From a virus, in the IMG/VR virus record IMGVR_UViG_3300034066_000648, positions 1 through 25,234 of that record: a DNA stretch of 25,234 nucleotides; one strand, written 5' to 3'. Every line of letters starts with the position of its first letter. The first letter of the stretch is position 1. Both the position numbers and the translations under genes were made by a program. Below the pieces are notes generated by a model. It was not told the origin of the DNA. It did not search any database and saw nothing but the letters and a program-made list of their open reading frames with translations. Below are positions 8,901 through 14,259 of this stretch, in pieces.

Positions 8901-9071
8901 GACATCGGCACCGCGCAATGCGCTTCCGACGCGAACCTCGTCGCGGCATACGACTTCGATGCGGCGGGCAACTCAAGCACCAACGCCGTGGTGCGCGTGA
9001 CCACGCTCGACGGGACCAACGTGCCAGCCGGCAACGCGCGCTTCTCGGTCGAGTTCACCGAATACACCTGA
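5916..9071 (+). CDS. J-like host-specificity / central tail-fibre protein with FN3 domains
   Basis: A 1051-aa protein, the largest in the window. Residues about 8-46 are hydrophobic, as in J-like hub proteins, then 'IRSPIAARQIVYGQTKTSGV' and 'LHLVVALAGHEVEEIGDVYF' give the family signature. Residues about 60-480 form the hub and tail-associated region, ending with 'RLEAMQVRAGDTVMITN'. From about 490 come three or four fibronectin-type-III-like modules (near 495-600, 604-705, 710-810 and 815-930), each opening with a Pro-rich 'AP..P' boundary and containing strands such as 'YGIYRNT' and 'TTYYYWVNAYD'. The last 100 residues are a separate beta domain, the likely receptor-binding end. It starts two bases after the gpK-like gene. 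It acts at the tail tip in adsorption. The exact FN3 count needs structure prediction. Confidence 0.88.
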   Translation: MPQVAVVVWIALMDIGLSVAAANAVMFVLKFIATTAASMAASKLLAPKAPSYSDPSLTDRSQMIRSPIAARQIVYGQTKTSGVIVYISTTGTKNEYLHLVVALAGHEVEEIGDVYFNDELALTGAGSAAQGRFTGYAEIYKKLGSDTQTVETNLETATSGLTDGKWTSNHRLRGIAYIYIRLVWNQEVWTGGIPNIAAVVKGKKVYDPRTTTTAYSANPALCLRDYLTSSLGMAMDSAEIDDTAINAAANICDEDVEIKPVTSPATYENRYEANGVLYTSASPDENIGKLITAMGGLIAYSGGKVVVYAAGYRIPTVTLTEKHFAGQMTVQTKTSARDRVNGVKGVYVSPENDWQPSDFPQITSTTYVTKDAGIRYWRDVALPFTTSPSCAQRLAVIELRRAREEITMTARFRLEAMQVRAGDTVMITNAKMGWSQKVFEVMEWNFASDGSPPQLAIEMTLRETASTVYDWTVSDEIYVDDAPNTTLPNPFTLSAPTNLTLTADGTTQQIQADGTALPRILVSWSAPAEEFIQAGGNVGIEYKESTSTTYLTWNTVPGDQTTDYISSDVKIGLTYNVRIFGESFFKVSTSYVSATVNVQKDTVAPSIPTNLVATIGTGAAVGLDWDDSTAPDFSEYGIYRNTTGVTPANANTNKIAEVDASRFVDVDVAVGTTYYYWVNAYDALENVSGFATRVQATPVAITAGAVSNVAPSTPNAPTYASETTYLATDGTALARITVTAPAMPTGGALLQILYRRSGASEWVVANVLSSGSIAASIDDLAPGVAYEFAARAISFSNTPSTISSTLSRTAPNYSGTVTTPSGGAISADGVKPAYVTGTTTFLFGTRVSWSPNTQSDFSYYEIKVTGTNSDGATDYSWSPATGSNAPITTRDTECFFYNATLAAGWVRVRAVNRTGSFSAWASLGNANGAASIGTGSISKYADSNVTTTGIKTGGGSSTRQINVIFSDSVVVTLAGGATTESFNVSLTNRGFGAKPDIGTAQCASDANLVAAYDFDAAGNSSTNAVVRVTTLDGTNVPAGNARFSVEFTEYT

Positions 9072-9076
9072 CGACT

Positions 9077-9403
9077 ATGGCTCTCCAGAAAACCTTCACC
9101 CTGCCGAGCGGCGTCTCGGGCAATTACATCCGCCTCGTCGCGCACCGCTGGGATCGCGCGGCGCGGGAGTCGTCTGCGCTGTTCGCGCTCTACGTCGACG
9201 CGGCCGCGGCTCAGTCAGGCAAGGCTCCACTGACGCCGTGGATCGCGAAGCTCTGGCTGCGCGACGCGAAGTTCGACCAGTACTTGAGCAACGCGGAGCT
9301 CTCGACTCCAGGCATCCTCGCGCAGCTTTACGTGGCCGCGAAGGCGGAGCCGCTGTCGTGCGACTTCGGCAGCGATGCGCTCGCGGACGCCGTCGACGTC
9401 TGA
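9077..9403 (+). CDS. Small conserved-looking protein after the J-like gene
   Basis: A 108-aa protein; ATG 9077 lies five bases after the J-like stop and the frame extends upstream only inside the J gene, so this start is preferred. It opens 'MALQKTFTLPSGVSGNYIRL', followed by 'HRWDRAARESSALFALYVDA' and a C-terminal part with many acidic residues. Small proteins with a similar 'lpsGv.gnY.rl' opening follow J-like genes in other siphoviruses and are usually listed without a function; I infer an accessory tail-tip or tail-assembly role from position only. No membrane segment or signal peptide is visible. No Shine-Dalgarno precedes it. Confidence 0.65.
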   Translation: MALQKTFTLPSGVSGNYIRLVAHRWDRAARESSALFALYVDAAAAQSGKAPLTPWIAKLWLRDAKFDQYLSNAELSTPGILAQLYVAAKAEPLSCDFGSDALADAVDV

Positions 9404-9451
9404 CTGTCAGATTCCGCCGGACAGAATTTTGAGAAAAAGATTTGACTAGTG

Positions 9452-9483
9452 CGTTGCGCGTCTCCTTGGTCGAGGGCGCAACG
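9452..9483 (+). promoter_or_regulatory. Hairpin just upstream of the lysozyme start
   Basis: CGTTGCGC (9452-9459) and GCGCAACG (9476-9483) form a perfect 8-bp stem with a 16-base loop; the 3' arm ends three bases before ATG 9487. The only purine-rich stretch that could bind the ribosome (GAGGG, 9472-9476) lies at the loop-stem junction. It could limit translation of the lysozyme until late in infection. A second, weak inverted repeat (CTGTC 9404-9408 / GACAG 9420-9424) precedes it. The stem is visible; the function is inferred. Confidence 0.45.
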
Positions 9484-9486
9484 ATA

Positions 9487-9867
9487 ATGATCCGCTCAAT
9501 AATCCTCCTCACGCTGGCTTCCGCCAGCCACGCCGCGCCGCCGGAGTCCTTCTGGCGGGCGCTCCACCAGGTAGAAACCAGCGGCCGCACCGGCGCCATC
9601 CGAGGCGACAACGGCCGGTCGCTCGGCCCGCTGCAAATCTCGCGCGCCTATCACGCCGACTCGCGCGTCGCCGGATCCTACGAGCAGGTGACCGACCTCG
9701 CCTACGCGCGCCGCGTCGCGACCTCCTACCTTAAGCGCTACGCGCCGCAGGCGTGGGCGCAGGGCGATGTCGAGACGCTGGCTCGGGTGCACAATGGTGG
9801 GCCTGCCGGGGCGCGCAAGCAGGCCACGCTGCCTTATGCCGACAAGGTGCGGAGGGCGATGCGATGA
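9487..9867 (+). CDS. Exported lysozyme, i-type/destabilase-like endolysin
   Basis: A 126-aa protein. Upstream in-frame TTG codons exist, but ATG 9487 gives a clean Sec signal peptide: 'MIRSIILLTLASASHA' with a hydrophobic core and a plausible cut after Ala16. The mature part has a lysozyme-type active site, 'FWRALHQVETSGRTGAIRGD', with Glu30 and Asp41 spaced much like the Glu/Asp pair of invertebrate (i-type) lysozymes, then 'SLGPLQISRAYHADS', matching the '[CL]GP.QI...Y..D' signature, and 'ARVHNGGPAGA' near the C-terminus. It would cleave peptidoglycan glycan strands after Sec export. The Cys residues that stabilise animal i-type enzymes are absent. Its place after the tail genes and before small genes is the normal lysis position. 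A transglycosylase of the same superfamily is the alternative. Confidence 0.75.
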   Translation: MIRSIILLTLASASHAAPPESFWRALHQVETSGRTGAIRGDNGRSLGPLQISRAYHADSRVAGSYEQVTDLAYARRVATSYLKRYAPQAWAQGDVETLARVHNGGPAGARKQATLPYADKVRRAMR

Positions 9868-10058
9868 ACCGCGCGACCAAGGCGCTGTTTGCGTCGGGCC
9901 TTGCTTACTCGCACTACGCGCTCGGCAAGGCGGTCGTCTTCCGCGATCAATCGAAGCGGCAGCACAGCGCGCTCAGCCAGCGGCTCCTGCGCCAGTCGAT
10001 GCGCGATCAGGCACTCGCTTACGCACGGGAGGTCCGCTGGCTCCGCTATGCAAAATGA
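9864..10058 (+). CDS. Small basic protein, unknown
   Basis: A 64-aa protein whose ATG overlaps the lysozyme stop (ATGA, 9864-9867). It is basic and helical: 'MNRATKALFASGLAYSHYAL' followed by 'RQHSALSQRLLRQSMRDQAL'. Residues 7-26 are moderately apolar but contain Ser, His, Tyr and Lys, so a transmembrane segment is doubtful and I do not call it a holin. Its coupling to the lysozyme makes a lysis-related role conceivable, without direct evidence. The C-terminal 11 bases overlap the next gene's start. Confidence 0.55.
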   Translation: MNRATKALFASGLAYSHYALGKAVVFRDQSKRQHSALSQRLLRQSMRDQALAYAREVRWLRYAK

Positions 10059-10284
10059 CTTTAACCGCAGCAACCCGATCAAGAACCTGACCGGCGGCGG
10101 CCACTCCGCTGCGCGATACACGGGCACGCACGGGCATCGCGAGCGCAGCCACTACTGGGTCTTTATCCCCGGCGAGGGCTGGGTCACGTGGCGCGAGATC
10201 CACAAGCAGGTCACCGCCTCCTTCCGCGACTGGGAGATGCGCCACATCCTCGGACTACGTAAACCTAAAGCCAAAACACAATGA
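10048..10284 (+). CDS. Small protein, unknown
   Basis: A 78-aa protein. ATG 10048 overlaps the end of the previous gene by 11 bases; the frame is open further upstream, but earlier starts would deepen the overlap. It is rich in His, Arg and Trp ('HGHRERSHYWVFIPGEGWVT') and ends in a basic tail 'LGLRKPKAKTQ'. The 'YWVFIPGEGWVTWREIHKQV' block reads like a small beta-helix fold, but I do not recognise a family. It sits in a run of overlapping small genes between lysis and recombination functions. Confidence 0.55.
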   Translation: MQNDFNRSNPIKNLTGGGHSAARYTGTHGHRERSHYWVFIPGEGWVTWREIHKQVTASFRDWEMRHILGLRKPKAKTQ

Positions 10285-10691
10285 CCGATCAACAAGCAGA
10301 CCAGATCATCGCCGAGCTCCGCGCAATTCGCGCGCTGCTCGCTACCAAGCCAGCGGCTCCGGCCGCAGCTTCCGCGCCGGCTCCGGCTGGTGCGCCGAAG
10401 GACATCCCTCAGCCCAGCGAGCTCGTCTCGGATCCCGGCAGCGTCGAGGTGCACTTCGGGAAAAACAAGGGCACGCCGCTCCGCTCGCTGGGCGCCAAGT
10501 CCGTCGAGTGGTACGCCCAGGAGCCGGAGCCGCGCATCGGTAACAACGGCAAGCCGTTCCCGCCTCGACCCGAGGACGTCCGCTTGAGGAACGCCGCGCG
10601 CCAGATCGTCCACGGCAACCGCGGCACGCTCGCCGCCGGATCCAAGGTCACGCTCGTCTCCGAGACGCTGACCGAAGAGGTGCCGTTCTAA
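10281..10691 (+). CDS. Protein with exodeoxyribonuclease X C-terminal-like (DUF3820-type) domain
   Basis: A 136-aa protein starting with an ATGA overlap (10281-10284). Residues 1-20 form a helix ('QQADQIIAELRAIRALLATK'), residues 22-43 are an Ala/Pro-rich linker, and the body opens with 'VEVHFGKNKGTPLRSLGAKS' then 'VEWYAQEPEP'. The 'f.fGK.kG..l..l....l.Wy' pattern is that of the small domain at the end of some exodeoxyribonuclease X/PolC-type exonucleases and of DUF3820 proteins, probably a nucleic-acid-binding or scaffold module. No exonuclease motif is present, so it is likely an accessory protein. It lies before the recT/recE genes, which fits a role in DNA processing. The last residues 'VSETLTEEVPF' are acidic, as in some SSB-type tails. 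Confidence 0.55.
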   Translation: MTDQQADQIIAELRAIRALLATKPAAPAAASAPAPAGAPKDIPQPSELVSDPGSVEVHFGKNKGTPLRSLGAKSVEWYAQEPEPRIGNNGKPFPPRPEDVRLRNAARQIVHGNRGTLAAGSKVTLVSETLTEEVPF

Positions 10692-10697
10692 ACTTAA

Positions 10698-10725
10698 AGC
10701 CCGGCCGAGACTTCCCGACCGGGCT
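10698..10725 (+). promoter_or_regulatory. Intergenic hairpin upstream of recT
   Basis: In the 71-base gap before recT, AGCCCGG (10698-10704) and CCGGGCT (10719-10725) form a perfect 7-bp stem with a 14-base loop. No U-run follows, so it is not a standard terminator. The preceding bases (CTTAAA then GCCCGGCC) recur in the gap at 13519-13536, suggesting a repeated regulatory element. The rest of the gap is A-rich and unpaired, with no promoter I can support. Confidence 0.4.
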
Positions 10726-10762
10726 CAACCCAGAAGCAAAACAACACAACAGAAGCCAGACA

Positions 10763-11398
10763 ATGAACACCGAAACCGTCAAAGAAGAGACCCAACTCGC
10801 GGCCAGTCCCGCGGCCAAGATTAACAAGGCGCCGGTCACCTTCGGCGCTCAGGGCGTGCAACTCGCCTCGCTGGAGGATGCGTATCGCTTCGCGAACGCC
10901 ATCGTCGCCTCGGGCTTTGCGCCCAAGGGAATGGAGAAGCCCGAGTCCGTCCTCGTCGCGATTCAGCTGGGCGCCGAGCTTGGGCTGACCCCGATGGCCG
11001 CCTTGCAGAATACGGCCGTGATCAATGGCCGGCCGGCAATCTACGGCGACGCTGCGCTCGCGCTGGTCCGAGCCTCGGGCCTGCTGACGAGCTACAAGGA
11101 GGAGGAGATCGGCGAGGCTGGCAGCGACGCGCACGGCTACCGCGTGACCGCTGCCCGCGGCGACGCCTCCACCGTCGAGACCTTCACGGTCGCTGACGCC
11201 AAGCGCGCGAAGCTCTGGGCGAAGGCTGGTCCCTGGACCGACTACCCGAAGCGGATGCTAAGGTTCCGCGCGCGTGGCTACGTGCTGCGCGATCTCTTCG
11301 GCGACGTCCTCAAGGGGCTCCGCACCGTCGAGGAGGCGCGAGACATCCCAGCCGAGCCGGTCAACGTCACGCCGCGCGGCCTCGGCGACAACCTCTAA
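10763..11398 (+). CDS. recT: RecT-family single-strand annealing protein
   Basis: A 211-aa protein with the RecT-like pattern: 'AYRFANAIVASGFAPKGM' followed by 'ESVLVAIQLGAELGLTPMAA', 'LQNTAVINGRPAIYGDAALA' and, near the C-terminus, 'WTDYPKRMLRFRARGYVLRD' with 'LFGDVLKGL'. The 'GL.P..AL....vi.Grpa.yGD' and 'yP.rMl..RA.....Rd.f.dvl.G' blocks are the family hallmarks. Such proteins form rings and filaments on single-stranded DNA and promote annealing in phage recombination and concatemer formation. A RecE-like exonuclease is encoded two genes downstream, completing a RecET-type pair. The start has no Shine-Dalgarno and follows a structured gap. The N-terminal 25 residues are Ala/Lys-rich and likely disordered. 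Confidence 0.85.
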   Translation: MNTETVKEETQLAASPAAKINKAPVTFGAQGVQLASLEDAYRFANAIVASGFAPKGMEKPESVLVAIQLGAELGLTPMAALQNTAVINGRPAIYGDAALALVRASGLLTSYKEEEIGEAGSDAHGYRVTAARGDASTVETFTVADAKRAKLWAKAGPWTDYPKRMLRFRARGYVLRDLFGDVLKGLRTVEEARDIPAEPVNVTPRGLGDNL

Positions 11399-11410
11399 GC
11401 ACATTCCAAA

Positions 11411-11707
11411 ATGGAAACCACACACGAAATCAAGAAGGCTGCGGTTATCGCGGCTGCTGCGGAGCAAGTTCGCTCGCTCCTCGAAACCCACTACGACGCG
11501 ATGCGGAAGGCCGCGGAGGAGTCCTTCGTGGACGACGAGACGCAGGCCGAGCCCAAGGCCAAGGCCAGCTTCACGATTGAATGGGACGCGCTCGCGATGG
11601 CGCCCACCGTGAGCGTCAAGGTCGGCTGGTCGGTGCGCTTCAAGGACGAGTCCGAAGCCGTCGTCGATCCGCTCCAGGCCAAGCTCGACATCGGAGGTGC
11701 CGAATGA
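11411..11707 (+). CDS. Small acidic protein between recT and recE-like genes
   Basis: A 98-aa protein. It begins with a long helix ('HEIKKAAVIAAAAEQVRSLL') and continues with strands such as 'ASFTIEWDALAMAPTVSVKV' and 'GWSVRFKDESEAVVDPLQAK'. I do not recognise a family. It is 12 bases after recT and overlaps the exonuclease start by four bases, so the three are probably co-translated; a partner protein of the recombinase is possible. No catalytic motif, signal peptide or membrane segment is visible. Confidence 0.65.
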   Translation: METTHEIKKAAVIAAAAEQVRSLLETHYDAMRKAAEESFVDDETQAEPKAKASFTIEWDALAMAPTVSVKVGWSVRFKDESEAVVDPLQAKLDIGGAE

Positions 11708-12543
11708 ACGCCGCGATCAGGGGCGAGCCGTCGGAGGTTTATCACGCGACCGACGCCATCAGCCACAGCAAGCTGGAGGTCTTCCGCCGGCGGCCGGCGC
11801 TCTATCACCGCAAGTACGTCCTGCGTGTCGTGCCTGACGTGGACTCGTCCGCGTTCGTGCTCGGCCGCGCGACGCACGCCGCGGTGCTCGAGCCGATTAC
11901 CTTTGAGCAGCGTTACGCTCAGCGGCCCGAGGGCATCGACCGCCGCACCAAGGAGGGGAAATCCAGCTGGGAGCAATTCGTGAGCGCCAACGCGGGCAAG
12001 GAGATCCTCGACGCGGACGAGATGCGGGTCGTGCATCAGATGCGCGATGCGGTTCGGGCGCATCCAGCGGCCTCGGAGCTCTTGCACCGCGGCGAGCCCG
12101 AGCTCGTCTGGCGGAAGACCTTCGCGACCTTGCGCGTGCAGGCGCGCACCGACTGGTTTAATGAAGCAGGCTGCGCGCTTTGCCCGCGGCCCTACGTCGT
12201 GGATCTCAAAACGGTCGAGTCGCTGGACGACGGCGCCTTTCGGAACTTTGAGAAGGCGTTCGTCAACCTCGGCTACCACCGGCAGGCGGGCTTCTACCTG
12301 CCTCTGCTCTACGACTGCGGCATCGCCTGCACCGACTTCTTCTTTGTCGCCGTCGAGAAGTGCGAGCCATACGGAGTCGCGGTCTACAAGGTTAGCAACG
12401 CGGCCTTGCAACGAGGCCAGGAGGAAACGCTCGCCGACCTCGCGCGGCTCAAGGGCTGCATCGAGTCGAACCGCTGGCCGAATATGCCGGAGGAGGTGCA
12501 GGAGATCGATCTCCCCGAGTGGTACAAAGCAGGCCAGCGATGA
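11704..12543 (+). CDS. RecE-like 5'-3' exonuclease, PD-(D/E)XK superfamily
   Basis: A 279-aa protein; ATG 11704 overlaps the previous stop and has a strong Shine-Dalgarno (GGAGG, six bases upstream), which decides the start. Family landmarks in order: 'EVYHATDAISHSKLEVFRR' near the N-terminus, 'FVLGRATHAAVLEP' (His58), 'ARTDWF' with metal-binding Asp150, 'VVDLKTVES' with Asp167 and Lys169, and 'NLGYHRQAGFY' with Gln194. This is the order of the RecE/exonuclease VIII-type nuclease domain (DUF3799-like). It would resect double-stranded ends to give 3' single strands for the RecT protein encoded just upstream. The long N-terminal part of E. coli RecE is absent, as usual in phages. All key residues are present, so an active enzyme is expected. 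Confidence 0.87.
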   Translation: MNAAIRGEPSEVYHATDAISHSKLEVFRRRPALYHRKYVLRVVPDVDSSAFVLGRATHAAVLEPITFEQRYAQRPEGIDRRTKEGKSSWEQFVSANAGKEILDADEMRVVHQMRDAVRAHPAASELLHRGEPELVWRKTFATLRVQARTDWFNEAGCALCPRPYVVDLKTVESLDDGAFRNFEKAFVNLGYHRQAGFYLPLLYDCGIACTDFFFVAVEKCEPYGVAVYKVSNAALQRGQEETLADLARLKGCIESNRWPNMPEEVQEIDLPEWYKAGQR

Positions 12544-12644
12544 CCATCAACACTCTTGCGTGGGCAACGGTTCTCGTGGTCTTCGTCGTGGCTTATGCCA
12601 TCCTGACGGCTCAAGACGGACAAGGAGGCGACGATGAAAGCTGA
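12540..12644 (+). CDS. Membrane miniprotein A (34 aa)
   Basis: A short gene whose ATG overlaps the exonuclease stop (ATGA, 12540-12543) and whose end overlaps the next gene by 11 bases. The 34 residues are one transmembrane helix ('LAWATVLVVFVVAYAIL', about residues 6-22) followed by an acidic, Gly-rich tail ('DGQGGDDES'). The tail contains no positive charge, so an exterior-facing C-terminus is likely. The function is unknown. The overlap at both ends supports it as a gene in spite of its size. Confidence 0.55.
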   Translation: MTINTLAWATVLVVFVVAYAILTAQDGQGGDDES

Positions 12645-12819
12645 GATCATCGCAGTCTGCGCGATCCTGCTCTCGGCCGGCATCGGCGCCGGCTTTTTCT
12701 GGGGATTGCGCCAAGGCGAGCGCATCGGCCGTGACCGCGAGTGGATGGACTCGTTCTTCCGCTCCATCAAGCGCGACGCCGAACGCCGAGACAAATGCGG
12801 GAGGTTCAAGAAACGATGA
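12634..12819 (+). CDS. Membrane miniprotein B (61 aa)
   Basis: A 61-aa protein with a strong Shine-Dalgarno (GGAGG, six bases before ATG 12634). One transmembrane helix ('EIIAVCAILLSAGIGAGFFW', residues 4-23) is followed by a basic, helical cytoplasmic-type tail ('FFRSIKRDAERRDKCGRFKK'). The charge distribution predicts C-terminus inside, opposite to the miniprotein encoded just upstream. Such pairs occur among phage membrane proteins for lysis, superinfection control or host takeover, but nothing here selects one of these. It lies in the recombination block, away from the lysozyme. Confidence 0.65.
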   Translation: MKAEIIAVCAILLSAGIGAGFFWGLRQGERIGRDREWMDSFFRSIKRDAERRDKCGRFKKR

Positions 12820-13016
12820 GCGCACGACCTAATCCAAAGAGCGAGGTTATCGACGAGATGGTCGCGCGCTTCGCTCCGTTCAAGGAGATCCAGGCCGCCG
12901 TGCGGATGCAGCAGGCTGCCGTTCGGCAGCGGATCTACAACCGAGGCTACCGACGCGAATACATCACGCACGAGGAGCGCGCGCATCTGCTGCGGCGCAG
13001 GGGGGTCAAGCCGTGA
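12816..13016 (+). CDS. Small basic protein, possible HTH
   Basis: A 66-aa protein whose ATG overlaps the previous stop (ATGA, 12816-12819), with GGGAGG further upstream. It is Arg-rich; 'FAPFKEIQAAVRMQQAAVRQ' followed by 'RIYNRGYRREYITHEERAHL' resembles a helix-turn-helix of the type in which a short helix, a turn and a recognition helix are followed by a basic wing. This suggests a DNA-binding protein but is not conclusive. It is coupled to the downstream nuclease by a GTGA overlap. Confidence 0.6.
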   Translation: MSARPNPKSEVIDEMVARFAPFKEIQAAVRMQQAAVRQRIYNRGYRREYITHEERAHLLRRRGVKP

Positions 13017-13480
13017 GCAAGCCGACCATCGCCGACCTACCGGATCGCTACCGCCTGCAGATCGCGCGGCAGCTGGCGCAGGCCAAGCGGCCGAAGACGA
13101 TCTCGCGCGAGCCAGATCCAGCGCCCGAGCCGAAGCTCAAGCGGGCCTTCGACCGCGCGGAGGTCTTCCTGCGCGCGCTGGAGGTGCGGGGGCTGCCGCG
13201 GCCCGAGCGCGAGTGGAAGTTCGACGCCAAGCGGCGCTGGCGCTTCGACTACGCGTGGCCGCAGGAGATGGTCGCGCTCGAGGTCGAGGGCGGCGTCTGG
13301 ACCGGAGGGCGGCACACGCGCGGCTCGGGCTTCGTCAAGGACATCGAGAAATACAACCGCGCGGCCGTCCTCGGCTGGCGCTTGCTTCGAGTCACGCCGG
13401 ACAAGCTCGTCTCGGCCGGCACGTTCGAGATGCTGCGCGAGATTTTCGGCTTGCGGGAGAGCAACGCGGGCGTGGAGTGA
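13013..13480 (+). CDS. PD-(D/E)XK-type endonuclease (Vsr/DUF559-like)
   Basis: A 155-aa protein with a GTG start in a GTGA overlap. The core reads 'WRFDYAWPQEMVALEVEGG', with Asp79, Glu90 and Glu92 in the positions of a PD-(D/E)XK metal site, followed by 'VWTGGRHTRGSGFVKDIEKY' and 'NRAAVLGWRLLRVTP'. This pattern (acidic cluster, 'GGRH.rg.G...D.eKyn.a...GW.vlr.t') is widespread in small phage nucleases related to very-short-patch-repair and DUF559-type enzymes. A role in recombination or branch resolution is likely given the RecE/RecT genes upstream; nicking host DNA is an alternative. The basic N-terminus (1-45) is probably disordered or binds DNA. Confidence 0.72.
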   Translation: MSKPTIADLPDRYRLQIARQLAQAKRPKTISREPDPAPEPKLKRAFDRAEVFLRALEVRGLPRPEREWKFDAKRRWRFDYAWPQEMVALEVEGGVWTGGRHTRGSGFVKDIEKYNRAAVLGWRLLRVTPDKLVSAGTFEMLREIFGLRESNAGVE

Positions 13481-13527
13481 CAGCCAACGGGCCGTGATAA
13501 GCCCACTTCGATGACAACCTTAAATTT

Positions 13528-13598
13528 AGCCCGGCCAGTTCTGCGGAGGCGAGTCGTTGCGCCAATTATCACCCGCGGGACTGGTCGGGTTTTCTTTT
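13528..13598 (+). terminator. Terminator-like long-loop hairpin with U tract
   Basis: CCCGGCCAGT (13530-13539) pairs with ACTGGTCGGG (13580-13589), one G-U included, and the stem can extend by weak pairs on both sides; the 40-base loop has further short pairing. A TTTTCTTTT run (13590-13598) follows, which is the layout of an intrinsic terminator. The replication gene starts at 13603, four bases after the U tract, so this could also be an attenuator or antitermination target. The rest of the 122-base gap shows no coding sequence. Confidence 0.6.
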
Positions 13599-13602
13599 GG
13601 CT

Positions 13603-14259
13603 ATGAACTGGCTTAACATTCAAACGACCACGCTGGACTCCGAGGAGTTCGTCGGGTCCGACCCCGTGGCGCGCGCAACCTGGCTCTGCTTGCTGCGCTA
13701 TTGCGCTGGGCAAGAGAACGGAGGCGCAATCAAGGACTGCAAAGGCTGGCCGGATCGGAAGTGGCAGCAACTGGCGCGCGTGACCAAGGAGGAGGTTCTA
13801 ATTGACTCCGCGCTATGGCGTTGGGAAGGTGACACGCTCGTGCTTTGGTCTTATCCCGGCGAGAAGGAAACCGAGGTGCAGCATCGGCGTGAACGCGCGC
13901 GAACCAACGGCAGAATGGGCGGCAGGCCAAAGGTTAAACCGACGTTGGTTTCCGACGCTGAACCTACGTTGGTTATTTCTGCGAAAGCGGAAGGAGAAGG
14001 AGAAGGAGAAGGAGAAAGGAAAGAGAAGGAGAAACGTAGGGCGGATGCATCCGCCCCGGCGAACGATTCCGAATGGCTTGGAGGGCTCAAGGCGGATCCT
14101 GCCTGGGCTGGAGTCGACATCCACCGCGAGTTCGCACGGATGCGGGCCTGGGCCGAACAGCACCGGAAGCAGCCGACCCGCCGTCGCTTCGTCAACTGGC
14201 TGCTCCGCTGCGAGCGGCCCATCAGCGCAACCAGCACGCCGGTCAAGGCCTACCTATGA
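13603..14259 (+). CDS. Replication protein (primosomal / helicase-loader-like)
   Basis: A 218-aa protein. A TTG two codons upstream is possible, but ATG 13603 is preferred. The N-terminal half looks like the winged-helix domain of phage replication initiators: 'MNWLNIQTTTLDSEEFVGSD', 'ARATWLCLLRYCAGQENGG', then 'RWEGDTLVLWSYPGEKETEV'. 'RRERARTNGRMGGRPK' is a basic linker common in this class. Residues about 130-146 are a Glu/Gly/Lys linker encoded by a GGAGAA tandem repeat. The C-terminus ('ADPAWAGVDIHREFARMRAW', 'QPTRRRFVNWLLRCERP') resembles the helicase-binding end of DnaT/O/DnaD-like proteins. The DnaB-like helicase gene follows by a short overlap, which fits a loader acting on it. No Shine-Dalgarno is seen; the gene starts right after a U tract. 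Confidence 0.72.
   Translation: MNWLNIQTTTLDSEEFVGSDPVARATWLCLLRYCAGQENGGAIKDCKGWPDRKWQQLARVTKEEVLIDSALWRWEGDTLVLWSYPGEKETEVQHRRERARTNGRMGGRPKVKPTLVSDAEPTLVISAKAEGEGEGEGERKEKEKRRADASAPANDSEWLGGLKADPAWAGVDIHREFARMRAWAEQHRKQPTRRRFVNWLLRCERPISATSTPVKAYL
13993..14016 (+). repeat. Tandem hexamer repeat (GGAGAA x4) in coding sequence
   Basis: Four perfect GGAGAA units, followed by related purine-rich sequence to about 14033, encode an acidic/basic linker in the replication protein. The unit length is a multiple of three, so copy-number change would alter linker length without breaking the frame. Confidence 0.9.

Noticed and set aside
9442-9489. TTGACT and GATAAT as a promoter before the lysozyme gene
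   Set aside because: Spacing between the two boxes is far too long (about 35 bases) and GATAAT overlaps the start codon.
9864-10058. Holin candidate after the lysozyme
   Set aside because: The apolar stretch is interrupted by His, Tyr and Lys, with no convincing membrane helix.
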